A stretch of 64,000 nucleotides of DNA from assembly GCA_021781795.1 (NCBI GenBank), contig JAJXWA010000002.1, positions 171,502 through 235,501 on the forward strand. The letters are read 5' to 3'. Origin of the DNA: Acidobacteriota bacterium. GTDB lineage: Bacteria > Acidobacteriota > Terriglobia > Terriglobales > Acidobacteriaceae. Shown in pieces: positions 17,275-25,736 of this stretch. A model generated the notes under the pieces. That model ran no database searches. It was not told where the DNA came from and saw only the letters and a program-made list of their open reading frames with translations. The stretch's first letter is position 1; each line of letters begins with the position of its first letter. The translations under genes and the position numbers were made by a program.

Positions 17275-18782
17275 CGCCCTCCACCGTATCCCATTTTATG
17301 GAGAATAGAAAGCGCAGTTTGGGCGTCGTCAAAAGGAATCGTTCGGTCGGCAAGGATCTGCTCCTTTTCATGCCCCTTCCCTGCAATCAGCACAACGTCG
17401 CCCGTGGCTGCAGCACGCAGGATCATCTCCATCGCTGCCGCGCGATCTGGCTCAATTCTGTACGAGACTCCGCTGGCCTTCAGGCCCGGCTCAATTTCAC
17501 GCAGAATTGCCGCAGGGTCTTCGGAGCGCGGATTGTCGCTGGTGGCAATCACCAGATCGCTGCCCTCGCCCGCCGCCTGCCCCATCTTTGGGCGCTTCGT
17601 CCGGTCCCGGTCACCGCCGCAGCCAAACAGCGTCAGAACCTGGCCGCCTGAGGAGCGCGTCAATTGCCGCGCGAGTTGAGTCAGGTTGCGCAGCGCATCA
17701 TCGGTATGCGCGTAGTCCACGATCACGGTAAAGGGCTGGCCGGCATCCACTGGTTCAAAGCGGCCCGGCACCGGCTGGAGTTGCGACGACGCTTCGGCAA
17801 TCTGGTCGAGGCTCATCCCGCGCGCATGCGCCGCCGCGATAGCCGCCAGAAGATTAAGAATGTTGACCTCACCCGCAAGCCGGGACTGTATCTGTGCGGT
17901 TCCAACAGGAGCCTGCAGCGAAAACGCTGCTCCAGCAGGCGTGAGTTTGTGTCCGATCGCACGCCAGTCTCCCCGATCGATGCCATAGGTTCGGACCTCG
18001 GCGCCGGCTCTCCCCGCTGCTCTGCCCAGTTCCTCGCTGTGCGGATCGTGCGCGTTGAGCACGGCCACGCGAGGCGCCGGATACACACTGCCGTCAAATA
18101 GCAGCCGTTTCGCGGCAAAGTACTTCTCCATCGTCCCGTGATAGTCCAGATGGTCGCGCGTGAGATTGGTGAACACCGTAACATCAAAGGGAATGCCCGC
18201 TGCACGCTGTTGCTCCAGAGCGTGACTCGACACTTCGGTGACCAGCTCCGTCGCTCCTCGCCGCACGCCTTCGGCCATCAACTCAAACAGATCGCGCGAT
18301 TCGGGCGTCGTGTGGAGCGAAGGGCGAACCTCTCCTGCGATGTGATACTCGATCGTGCCGACCAGCACTGTCTTCCGCGATGCCGCATTCAACAGAGCTT
18401 CCGTGAGAAAAGACGTTGTCGTTTTTCCATTCGTCCCGGTGATACCCGTCGCAGCGAGTGTGCGCTCAGGGTGCCCATAGAAGGCGGCGGCAGCCTCAGC
18501 CAAAGCGCGCCTGCCGTGTTCCACCTCCAGCACCGGCAGACCAGGGCGGTATACCAGCAAGTGGTCGAAGGTCTCTGCGGAGTCCGTGATAATTCCAGCG
18601 GCTCCCGCGGCGATGGCTTTCTCCACATAGCGGTTTCCGTCCGTCGTTCCACCTCGCATGGCCACAAACACTGAGCCCCGCTTCACTCTGCGCGAGTCAT
18701 ATTCGATGCCGGTAACACTCTCCTGCGACGCTCCCGCCGAACCCACGGAAGTGATCTCATCAGCCAGTTCTTTCCATGTCAT
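17271..18782 (-). CDS. murE: UDP-MurNAc-L-Ala-D-Glu--meso-diaminopimelate ligase MurE
   Basis: Cytoplasmic ATP-dependent ligase adding the third stem-peptide residue. The 503-residue protein has the P-loop GTNGKTTTSF, TNLTRDHLDYHG, and the DNPR motif (ATSDNPRSEDP) diagnostic of meso-diaminopimelate specificity, implying mDAP-type peptidoglycan. The chosen ATG gives MTWKELADEI. A TTG nine codons upstream is open but adds residues not expected in the family. The ribosome site is weak for both. It follows ftsI by 54 bases and overlaps murF by four. Confidence 0.95.
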   Translation of the reverse strand: MTWKELADEITSVGSAGASQESVTGIEYDSRRVKRGSVFVAMRGGTTDGNRYVEKAIAAGAAGIITDSAETFDHLLVYRPGLPVLEVEHGRRALAEAAAAFYGHPERTLAATGITGTNGKTTTSFLTEALLNAASRKTVLVGTIEYHIAGEVRPSLHTTPESRDLFELMAEGVRRGATELVTEVSSHALEQQRAAGIPFDVTVFTNLTRDHLDYHGTMEKYFAAKRLLFDGSVYPAPRVAVLNAHDPHSEELGRAAGRAGAEVRTYGIDRGDWRAIGHKLTPAGAAFSLQAPVGTAQIQSRLAGEVNILNLLAAIAAAHARGMSLDQIAEASSQLQPVPGRFEPVDAGQPFTVIVDYAHTDDALRNLTQLARQLTRSSGGQVLTLFGCGGDRDRTKRPKMGQAAGEGSDLVIATSDNPRSEDPAAILREIEPGLKASGVSYRIEPDRAAAMEMILRAAATGDVVLIAGKGHEKEQILADRTIPFDDAQTALSILHKMGYGGGR

Positions 18783-18836
18783 CGTGAGATCGATTCTACG
18801 CTTGGGCAAGGCGCAGGCGCGGCGGACCGCTCAGCC

Positions 18837-21125
18837 TCATCGTGCGCAATGCACAACGACACGCGTGCCCTGCGCCACCAGCGTGCCGGGAGCGGGCGCC
18901 TGTTCATGCGCGGTGCCCGTACCCAGAATCTGCACATCCAGACCCGATGCTGCCGCAGCCTCAATCACTTTGCGGATGGGCAGTCCGATGAGGGAAGGGA
19001 CCGTCAACTTCGGGACCTGAATCGCATCCACATGCGCAACAGTGATCGTGTTCACGGGATCTGAGTGCTCGGCCGAAGCGTTTCCTGATAGTTCGCGCGG
19101 CGAACCCTGCGTCTTGGCCGAGGGTGTTGTTTTGCTCTTCGCCACGGTCGCAGGCGGTTCCGCTGCGGGTCCATCTGGATTCGCTGGCTGTACATGCAAT
19201 GGGTCGTCCACCGGCAGGTCATTCACCGCAGCGTAGAGAGCGTTCACGTTTGCCTGGTCCTGCTCTCCGTCGTCCTCGGATGCGGCCTTTGCGGCCTTGG
19301 CCTGCTCGCGCGGTGTGCGTAGCTCGATATCGTGCGGAACACCAAGGTACTCGAGCACCTGCTGTGCAACCTCTGCGAACACAGGCGCCGACACTGCGGT
19401 TCCGTAGTAGTCGCCCTTGGGTGAATCCATGACGATGGCAACCGAGATTACTGGATTATTCACCGGCGCGAAGCCGGCAAACGATGCGATGTGCATCGTC
19501 TTCGAATAGAGGTGCGTGACCGGGTCCACCTTCTGCGCGGTGCCCGTCTTCCCGCCGGAAGAGTAGCCGTTCAGTTGTGCGGGCTTGCCTGTCCCATACA
19601 GAACGACTCCCTCCATCATCTCTCGCATTTCCGCTGCGCTCATCGTTGAGATCACACGGTGCGCTCCCGCGGGTAGCGGGTCGGGGAGTTCCTGATTGAG
19701 CTTGAAGGGCTCAGGCTGCAACGCAGAATTCGACTTGCTGGAACTCGTCATTGCGCTCTGTCCCTGCATCAGAATTCGCGGCGGCAAGTACACACCGCCA
19801 TTTGCAATGGTCGAAACCATGGAAACAAGCTGCAGGGGGGTAACACCCACTTCCTGCCCAATCGCGATAGAGCCGATCGACGAACCGCTCCACTTCGCGG
19901 GGGAGCGAAGCAGGCCGCGCGTCTCTCCCGGCAACTCCATCCCAGTGCGGCTCCCGAATCCAAAATCTCGAATGTACTGATAGAAGCGATCCTGGCCGAC
20001 GCGTAAGGCCAGCTTCACAGCCGCTACGTCGCTGGAGCGGGCCAATGCCGTCGCTACCGTCACGACACCCATTCCGCGGTCGCTCTTGTCGTCGTGAATC
20101 ACGCGGCCTGCAAGCGTTATTTGTCCGCCCTGACAATCAATCATGTCATCCGGCTTCGCGAGATGCTGGTCGATTGCTGCCGAATATGTGACCAGCTTGA
20201 ACACCGAGCCGGGCTCATAGACATCGCTCACCGCATGGTCACGAAGAAGCGCCAGTGTCGTGTGACGAAAATCATTCGGATTGAACGTAGGCCGAATTGC
20301 CAGCGCCAGAATCTGACCGGTATGCACGTCCTGCACAACTACCGTGCCATTGGCCGCCTGGGTCCTTTGCATCGCATGGTCCAGGGCCTGCTCAGCCATA
20401 AACTGAATGTTTTCGTCAATCGTCAACTGAAGGTTCTGCCCTGCTTCGGGCTCACGCGCAGTCGATCCCACAATGCGCCGGCGCGCGTCGAGCGCGGTAA
20501 ACATCTCTCCTGGCGCTCCATGAAGTCGCTTGTCGAACTTCTGTTCCAAGCCCCCAAGGCCGTTGTCGTCGAGCCCTACATAGCCGAGAACCTGTGCCGC
20601 CATCAGATCGTTCGGATAGAAGCGCTGGAATTCCTTTTGAAAGTAGATACCCTTCAGGTTCAGGGCTTTCACGCGCGCTGCCGCCTCCGGCTTCACCCGC
20701 CTGGCTACCCAGGCAAAGCTCCGGCCTTCATTCAGCCTACCGGCAATCGCCTGCTCCGCTGTGAATCCATCCTCAGGGTCAATGTGAACGGCGCCCGCAA
20801 GTTCTCTGGCAACGGCTGCCTTATCTTCTATCTCTGACGGAACCGCATAGATTGAATCCACCTGAACCGTCATCGCGAGTTCTCGCATATTGCGGTCATA
20901 CAGCACGCCGCGATGGGGAGAAACCTCGATTGTGCGTTGCTGTTGGCGCTGTGCCCGATCGAGATACTCGGCATGGCGAAAGCCTTGCAGCCAGACCAGA
21001 CGCGCTGTAATCACCAGTGCCCATCCTAGAAAAAACACACAGATAAGCCAGAAGCGCGCCTGCTTCATCGGCACGGCGCGCGGGGTGGTGCTGCGGTTCA
21101 GATTGGCGCGATGGGTCACCTGCAT
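18837..21125 (-). CDS. ftsI: Septal class B penicillin-binding protein FtsI with C-terminal PASTA domain
   Basis: Inner-membrane-anchored D,D-transpeptidase that cross-links septal peptidoglycan with FtsW. The 762-residue product has a membrane anchor at about 24-42, a dimerisation/pedestal region (RGVLYDRN), and the transpeptidase domain with nucleophile motif SVFK (S307) and KTGTA. The position of the SxN motif reads SSD (364-366) in ARSSDVAAV. Codons tcc agc gac are clear, so Asn is replaced by Asp. After an acidic/Ala-rich linker a single PASTA domain occupies about the last 65 residues (VPSLIGLPIRKVIE...). PASTA domains are common on Gram-positive PBPs and also occur in some diderm phyla. 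An ATG at 21123-21125 was chosen over a TTG three codons earlier. Confidence 0.94.
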   Translation of the reverse strand: MQVTHRANLNRSTTPRAVPMKQARFWLICVFFLGWALVITARLVWLQGFRHAEYLDRAQRQQQRTIEVSPHRGVLYDRNMRELAMTVQVDSIYAVPSEIEDKAAVARELAGAVHIDPEDGFTAEQAIAGRLNEGRSFAWVARRVKPEAAARVKALNLKGIYFQKEFQRFYPNDLMAAQVLGYVGLDDNGLGGLEQKFDKRLHGAPGEMFTALDARRRIVGSTAREPEAGQNLQLTIDENIQFMAEQALDHAMQRTQAANGTVVVQDVHTGQILALAIRPTFNPNDFRHTTLALLRDHAVSDVYEPGSVFKLVTYSAAIDQHLAKPDDMIDCQGGQITLAGRVIHDDKSDRGMGVVTVATALARSSDVAAVKLALRVGQDRFYQYIRDFGFGSRTGMELPGETRGLLRSPAKWSGSSIGSIAIGQEVGVTPLQLVSMVSTIANGGVYLPPRILMQGQSAMTSSSKSNSALQPEPFKLNQELPDPLPAGAHRVISTMSAAEMREMMEGVVLYGTGKPAQLNGYSSGGKTGTAQKVDPVTHLYSKTMHIASFAGFAPVNNPVISVAIVMDSPKGDYYGTAVSAPVFAEVAQQVLEYLGVPHDIELRTPREQAKAAKAASEDDGEQDQANVNALYAAVNDLPVDDPLHVQPANPDGPAAEPPATVAKSKTTPSAKTQGSPRELSGNASAEHSDPVNTITVAHVDAIQVPKLTVPSLIGLPIRKVIEAAAASGLDVQILGTGTAHEQAPAPGTLVAQGTRVVVHCAR

Positions 21126-21160
21126 TTCATTCAACTCGGGAACAACTCTCTCGTCAGAAC

Positions 21161-21667
21161 CTACCGGGCTGGCGATGGCAACGGTGTCACCTGCGCCATC
21201 ACAGGTGCGCTCATATCCGGATGCAGATCCTCGTGTACCACCTGCCCAGCTTGTGGAGCAGTCATGCCCATCTGCCGCGCCAGACCGTCAATGCGTGATG
21301 GCTGTGAGAGCTCTGCCTCCGACAAACGAAGTTGCCGATTCTCTTCGCGCAGTTGATCCCTGAGCTGCTTCTCCGATTCCAGGCGATAGGAGCCTTCAAT
21401 TGCACTGAAGTGCTGCAGACCATAGACCATGACCAGGGAAAAAAGCATAAACAGAGCAGCCGAGAAGGAGCGCATCTGGCGCAGGCGCACCGGATCCGGC
21501 GCCTTCACCAGGCGCGAATTGTCAAAATGCCTGGCGAACATGACTTCAGGCGTGCGCACGCCCCTGCGCCGCAGAGGCTGCTGCTCCAGCAGCGCCGCAT
21601 TATGTTCGGCCACGCGCACCGGCCAGCCGCGGCCCATCTCACTATAAGTTGTTGTGCATGCCGCCAT
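21161..21667 (-). CDS. ftsL: FtsL-like cell division protein
   Basis: Small bitopic protein at the ftsL position between rsmH and ftsI. FtsL joins FtsQ and FtsB to activate FtsWI. The 168-residue product has a cytoplasmic N-terminal region of about 66 residues, one membrane segment at about 67-86 (SFSAALFMLFSLVMVYGL), then a charged heptad-like coiled coil at 88-122 (LESEKQLRDQLREENRQL) and a Pro-rich tail. Sequence similarity among FtsL proteins is low, so the call rests on topology and gene order. GAGGAGACAGAAG precedes the ATG. Its cytoplasmic part is longer than in E. coli FtsL. Confidence 0.8.
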   Translation of the reverse strand: MAACTTTYSEMGRGWPVRVAEHNAALLEQQPLRRRGVRTPEVMFARHFDNSRLVKAPDPVRLRQMRSFSAALFMLFSLVMVYGLQHFSAIEGSYRLESEKQLRDQLREENRQLRLSEAELSQPSRIDGLARQMGMTAPQAGQVVHEDLHPDMSAPVMAQVTPLPSPAR

Positions 21668-21695
21668 CTTCTGTCTCCTCGCCTGCGGACCCCAT

Positions 21696-22616
21696 TCACC
21701 GCAGTCCCTTCGCCTGATTTCGTCTCTCTGCCGCTCTCAACTTTGCGCTACGCGCCCTTGGATTCCGATCCATTTCCTCTTCCCGCGCGATGACTGGCTT
21801 CTTCGTCAAAATCTCCCAGATTCCTGTCCTCGCACCCTCACGCAAACTGTCTTTCACGATGCGATCTTCCAGTGAATGAAAGCTGATGATGACGACACGT
21901 CCGGAGGGCTTAAGCAACTTTGGTGCGGCCTCCATCAATTCACGAATCTCGTCCAGTTCGCTGTTCACTCGAATCCGGAGCGCCTGAAAGGTTCGCGTTG
22001 CAGGATGAATTCTGTCCTGCTTCATTGCCGGGGCGGCGGCTGCGACAATCCTGGCTAGCTGCCCGGTTGTCGTCACCGGCCGCCCGCGCACAATGGCTCT
22101 GGCGATTCTCCGCGACCTCCTTTCCTCTCCGTATTCGTAAATAAGGTCTGCAAGCTCGCGCTCGCTCGCCTCATTCACCACTTGTGCGGCAGTCAGGCCC
22201 CCACGCGGATCCATCCGCATATCTAAAGGCCCATCTGCCTGAAAACTGAATCCTCTGTGCGCTTCGTCCAGTTGCATGCTGCTGACTCCAACGTCCGCCA
22301 GAATGCCATCGACAGAACCTGCGTCTACATGTCTGGCGATCGAACCGAACGCTTCGCCAACCAGTTCGAATCGGGGTGCAGCCGTTCCCATCTCTTCCAC
22401 CACGCTCGCCAGCTTCTTCTTCGCGAGGGCCAGCGCCTGCGGATCGCGGTCAAAGCCGATCAGCCGTCCCTGCGCGCTCAACCGCCGCACAATCTCCGCA
22501 GCGTGTCCGGCCAGACCCAGCGTGCAATCCACGTACAGCCCGCCCGGGCGCACATTCAAGAACTCAATCGCTTCTTGTAAAAGAACTGGCACATGGCGTT
22601 CTCGGTGCTTCGTCAT
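21696..22616 (-). CDS. rsmH: 16S rRNA (cytosine(1402)-N4)-methyltransferase RsmH
   Basis: S-adenosylmethionine-dependent methyltransferase that modifies C1402 in the 16S rRNA P-site, formerly MraW. The 306-residue protein opens with RHVPVLLQEAIEFL, has the SAM-binding VDCTLGLAGHAAEIV, the FDRDPQAL acidic motif, GILADVGVSSMQLDEAHRGFSF, and the terminal YHSLEDR-like SFHSLEDRIVK. AAGGGGGA precedes the ATG. It is the second gene of the dcw operon, directly after mraZ. Confidence 0.97.
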   Translation of the reverse strand: MTKHRERHVPVLLQEAIEFLNVRPGGLYVDCTLGLAGHAAEIVRRLSAQGRLIGFDRDPQALALAKKKLASVVEEMGTAAPRFELVGEAFGSIARHVDAGSVDGILADVGVSSMQLDEAHRGFSFQADGPLDMRMDPRGGLTAAQVVNEASERELADLIYEYGEERRSRRIARAIVRGRPVTTTGQLARIVAAAAPAMKQDRIHPATRTFQALRIRVNSELDEIRELMEAAPKLLKPSGRVVIISFHSLEDRIVKDSLREGARTGIWEILTKKPVIAREEEMDRNPRARSAKLRAAERRNQAKGLR

Positions 22617-22641
22617 GCGATCCCCCTTGGGGGCGTTTGCT

Positions 22642-23091
22642 TCAACTGCGCCGGCTCAGAATCGCCGCCATCGCCCTGCGATCCTCGGCCGTCAATTCGT
22701 TGCTCTGGAGGTTCTTCTCGAAGACCTCGCGGTTGTGAACTTCGAGATAGGTCCTCATGCCAAACACAGTGACTTCGGCATCGAGTTTCGCGGTCCCGCG
22801 CAAAATCTGCGGTAACAGGATCCGCGCCTGGCTGTCCATTTCCACTTGCTGACCGAAATAGCTGGTCAGATTCAGGTACTTGCGCACCGCGTCGTCCATC
22901 GTGCTGGAATCCGCCAGTTGCGCTTCCCTCTTCTCCCACTCTGGCAAGGGCCAGATTTCGGCGCTCTTCCCATCCACACTCGTCACATAGAACTGGGTCA
23001 CGTTTGCGGCATCCATTAGCTGCTTGAAGGCGGCAGGCAGCTTCAGCCGCCCTTTCTCATCAACCTTCGCCGGATGGTTGCCTCTGAACAT
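22642..23091 (-). CDS. mraZ: Transcriptional regulator MraZ
   Basis: AbrB-fold DNA-binding protein that represses or tunes its own dcw operon by binding short G-rich direct repeats upstream. The 149-residue product begins MFRGNHPAKVDEKGRLKLP, the first SpoVT/AbrB-like half, and has the second half around MDSQARILLPQILR. The start with AAGGCGGA ahead matches the family. An upstream in-frame extension of 30 codons is rejected because family members begin at MFRG. A convincing set of operator repeats lies about 140 bases upstream. Confidence 0.96.
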   Translation of the reverse strand: MFRGNHPAKVDEKGRLKLPAAFKQLMDAANVTQFYVTSVDGKSAEIWPLPEWEKREAQLADSSTMDDAVRKYLNLTSYFGQQVEMDSQARILLPQILRGTAKLDAEVTVFGMRTYLEVHNREVFEKNLQSNELTAEDRRAMAAILSRRS

Positions 23092-23230
23092 CAATTCCGC
23101 CTTGCTCTCACTGCCGCGTTGAGAACTGCTGCACAACCGGGGTGCCCAAAGTGGTTCTGAACATGCCCCGGCCTGAATCAACCTTGCTATCGGGAAGAAA
23201 TTAGGTAATCTTGACCTAGAAAGTAAGCCT

Positions 23231-23260
23231 TGACTCCCTTTTACTCCCTTTTACTCCACT
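23231..23260 (-). promoter_or_regulatory. MraZ operator: three GGAGT direct repeats on a 10-nt period
   Basis: Read on the minus strand, TGGAGTAAAA, GGGAGTAAAA and GGGAGTCAAG follow each other with exact 10-nt spacing, so the G-rich cores lie on one face of the helix. Known MraZ operators are short G-rich direct repeats with 5-nt spacers, and this array sits upstream of mraZ. It is the expected autoregulatory site for the dcw operon. Confidence 0.85.
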
Positions 23261-23332
23261 TCAGACACGATAATAGCCCAGGTTGTTGCTCCCTCCAACA
23301 CGAAAATCTGTTGAAAGCGCAAAAACCTTTGG

Positions 23333-23413
23333 AATCTGTAGTGAGTGGAAGAAGTGAGCGTGCGCCTACGCTTCTAATTGGCTGGAAGCCAGCAGAAAGT
23401 ACAATCTGTAGTG
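23333..23413 (+). repeat. Pair of 11-bp direct repeats AATCTGTAGTG
   Basis: AATCTGTAGTG occurs at 23333-23343 and again at 23403-23413, exactly 70 bases apart, in non-coding DNA between mraZ and the DUF2127 gene. A small hairpin (GCTGG-AAG-CCAGC) lies between them. The role is unknown. Confidence 0.45.
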
Positions 23414-23483
23414 TTGATTGATGTGGTTCATCACTACTGTTTCCTTTCCACCGCCGGATAGGCTACTGCAGAAGGTAATCGTC

Positions 23484-23936
23484 CTAGTCGCCTTCGATCA
23501 TTTCCTGCTGCTTTTTTCGGGTGGATACGAGCTTGAGGAGGTACAGGAAGACTAGCGCGTTGACGATCAGCAGGGCAACCCGCACCCATGTCAGCCGCCG
23601 GAACACCTCAAAAACCTCCCAAGGAAGAAACGAGGCCGTGATGATCAGCGTCAGATACTCCGCCCAGGCCTTTTCCAAATAGAGCCCGATGCCCTCCACC
23701 AGGCTCACCGCCGCGTAGCTGAAGGCAACCAGCCCGATCCGCCTTAGAATAGGGTCGTTCAGCAGAGCGGCCTCATCCAGCACAAAGTTCACAAACCTTG
23801 ATTCAGGATTGAATCGAAGGGCGGTAGTAACCTGCGCGAGCACGTCGCTGGCATCTTTGTGGAGCAGATGCAGTGCACCGATGCCAACAGCCGCAAACAG
23901 AGCGGCCTGCAAAACCTTATATGCCGCGATCAGCAC
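23484..23936 (-). CDS. DUF2127 family integral membrane protein
   Basis: Predicted inner-membrane protein of the DUF2127 family; no function is established. The visible product is at least 150 residues, with about four hydrophobic segments (7-25, about 65-85, 90-108, 118-138) and the family-typical LVEGIGLYLEKAWAEYLT and FLPWEVFEVFRRLTW, ending in a basic/acidic tail. The start is uncertain. The GTG at 23934-23936 has no ribosome site, while the codons before it (encoding RRIPRKKHNRLL) look like the usual DUF2127 N-terminus and stay open to about 24015 without ATG, GTG or TTG. It is not obviously linked to mraZ. Confidence 0.75.
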   Translation of the reverse strand: MLIAAYKVLQAALFAAVGIGALHLLHKDASDVLAQVTTALRFNPESRFVNFVLDEAALLNDPILRRIGLVAFSYAAVSLVEGIGLYLEKAWAEYLTLIITASFLPWEVFEVFRRLTWVRVALLIVNALVFLYLLKLVSTRKKQQEMIEGD

Positions 23937-24156
23937 GAGTAACCGATTGTGCTTCTTGCGCGGTATGCGGCGATTTCGCTCCTGTTTGATGATTCCCTCT
24001 GCCGGTCTAAATTGCAGTCTCTATCGATACGGTACATGATGCAGCCATGGAGCCTCAAAAATGTCTGGCACTGGCTAGCTTGCACACGCGCACCACCCGA
24101 AGACTGCCGGTTATCCCCTCGCGCTCCATTTCACGCAGAGGACGGGTATGCGGTGC

Positions 24157-25611
24157 TTATTTGTGGGGTGGTGGAAGAGTCTCGCGATCCACCACGTTCC
24201 CATCCAGCAGCAAGGTGGAAATGCGCCGCACATTCCAGATGCTGACGGTTGGATCGCCGTCGACGACGAGAATATCCGCGCGTCGCCCCGGAGCGATTTC
24301 ACCCAACTCGCGCCAGCCAAACTGCAGCGCATAATTGTTCGTCGCCGCAGCAAGAGCCTCGCGCGGTGACAACCCCAGCCTTACAAGCAATTCAAGCTCG
24401 GTGTGAAGCGAGATGCCGGGCATCGTCCCCATCGCCGGCGCTCCAGAAGCTGCAAGATAATGTGGTCCGGATGAAAAGATTGCGCTGTTGATCTGCCACC
24501 AACGCATCGCCGCCTGATCGGCTTTTTTTCTCTGGCCTTCTTCAAGCCACCGCAAAGCCGTGTTGGGCAGATGCCGAGTCCATGTGGACAGCGGATACGT
24601 CGCTTCACCGGTCGTTCGATCCGGTGGATTGGAGAGATGATTTGCATCCAGCAGCGACGCTGCGGGCTCCTTCCACAGATTTCTGTGTTCCGGCAGGCGC
24701 AGGAAGAATTCACTGAATGCAGGCGCAAGGGCCACGTGATGCGTGACGAGAGTTCGCGCGTACGTGCGGATGTGCGGATCGGTCGGTGGCAGATGCTGCG
24801 CGTAGTCATACGCAGTCGTGGCGGCCGCACCGTAGGGGTCATCCACAAGCGGACGTTGCAACTCGTCCGGGATAAGTCCCAGTTCATAGTGGCTCATGTG
24901 GATGAGCGCATCCACGCCGGACTCGATGCCGACGCTGTAGGGGGTGGCGACAAAATCGCCGTAGGTGACCAGGCCCATCTGATGCGCATGAGTGATAATC
25001 CATTGCGTATTGGCGGCCGTAAGGTCCGCGCCGAGCCAGACCACACGCGTGCCGAGGTGCAGCGTATCGTTTAATTGCCGGGCCGTGTCATCCGGACTCA
25101 GCTCCATCGGATGTCCGTTGACGCGCAGCCGAGCCGCCCAGCCCTTCTCGTTAGCCAACAGACTCCAATCATCGGTTGATCCGATGGAGTCCACCAAGTA
25201 GAGGTGCGGGCTTGGATTGGCGGCGAAATCAATATGGCCGCGCTCTGCGTCTGCCCGCGCCACCACGGTCGTTACTCCCATGTAGAGATTGGCGCTGGCC
25301 TGCCCCTGGGTGCTCATTCCGGCAAAGCCGTCCACGAGGCCGGGAATGATGAACTTGCCAGCGCAGGGAATCACCCGTGCATCCTTGGGAATCGGCACAT
25401 CCGCGCGGGAGCCAACGGCACTGATTAAGGTCCCGTTGATCACTACAACCGCATCCTGCAGGTCGCGCGCGGATCGGCCCCAGTTCGAAACGTCGACAAC
25501 TGTTCCGCCGGTCAGGACAATTGGAGTTGCAGTCGAAGCCTGACACCATGTCAGAGAAGACCCCGCGGCTGCCATAGTGAGCCACACGAGACCATGATGA
25601 AGATAGCGCAT
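24157..25611 (-). CDS. Exported amidohydrolase-superfamily protein lacking the HxH metal motif
   Basis: Relative of the imidazolonepropionase-like amidohydrolases: 484 residues with an N-terminal signal sequence, the beta-sandwich (TPIVLTGGTVVDV), the PGLVD strand, and the C-terminal LGEIAPGRRADILVVDGDP. In catalytic members PGLVD is followed by HxH, but here the sequence is PGLVDGFAG (90-98), so both metal His are missing. The late Asp (usually GTDA) is also replaced, in ASGAPAMG. Thus the fold is kept but the canonical metal site is not. It may be a binding protein, a diverged enzyme or decaying. The ATG at 25609-25611 was chosen because the signal peptide begins there; no good ribosome site is seen. 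Confidence 0.8.
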   Translation of the reverse strand: MRYLHHGLVWLTMAAAGSSLTWCQASTATPIVLTGGTVVDVSNWGRSARDLQDAVVVINGTLISAVGSRADVPIPKDARVIPCAGKFIIPGLVDGFAGMSTQGQASANLYMGVTTVVARADAERGHIDFAANPSPHLYLVDSIGSTDDWSLLANEKGWAARLRVNGHPMELSPDDTARQLNDTLHLGTRVVWLGADLTAANTQWIITHAHQMGLVTYGDFVATPYSVGIESGVDALIHMSHYELGLIPDELQRPLVDDPYGAAATTAYDYAQHLPPTDPHIRTYARTLVTHHVALAPAFSEFFLRLPEHRNLWKEPAASLLDANHLSNPPDRTTGEATYPLSTWTRHLPNTALRWLEEGQRKKADQAAMRWWQINSAIFSSGPHYLAASGAPAMGTMPGISLHTELELLVRLGLSPREALAAATNNYALQFGWRELGEIAPGRRADILVVDGDPTVSIWNVRRISTLLLDGNVVDRETLPPPHK

Positions 25612-25736
25612 AATAAATACGTTCTTTTTGGGATTGTCGCACACGGTCGAACCATGGGTGGCGAAGTCCAGACCGCAACATCGGGGCCGCAATCGCGCAC
25701 AACCGCGGATGCTGCATATTCCAAATGAGTCCTGCA

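Larger units (their letters stand above)
23092..23483. other. Intergenic region upstream of mraZ and downstream of the DUF2127 gene
   Basis: The left part (23092-23230) is the mraZ leader and must hold its promoter, but no strong -35/-10 pair is visible; a weak candidate is TTACTT-N17-TAATTT on the minus strand. The MraZ boxes (23231-23260) and a separated 11-bp direct repeat follow. No coding signal was found. Confidence 0.5.

Noticed and set aside
16672..17679. A 335-codon open frame on the plus strand
   Set aside because: It crosses murF and murE in antisense and has no domain or ribosome site.
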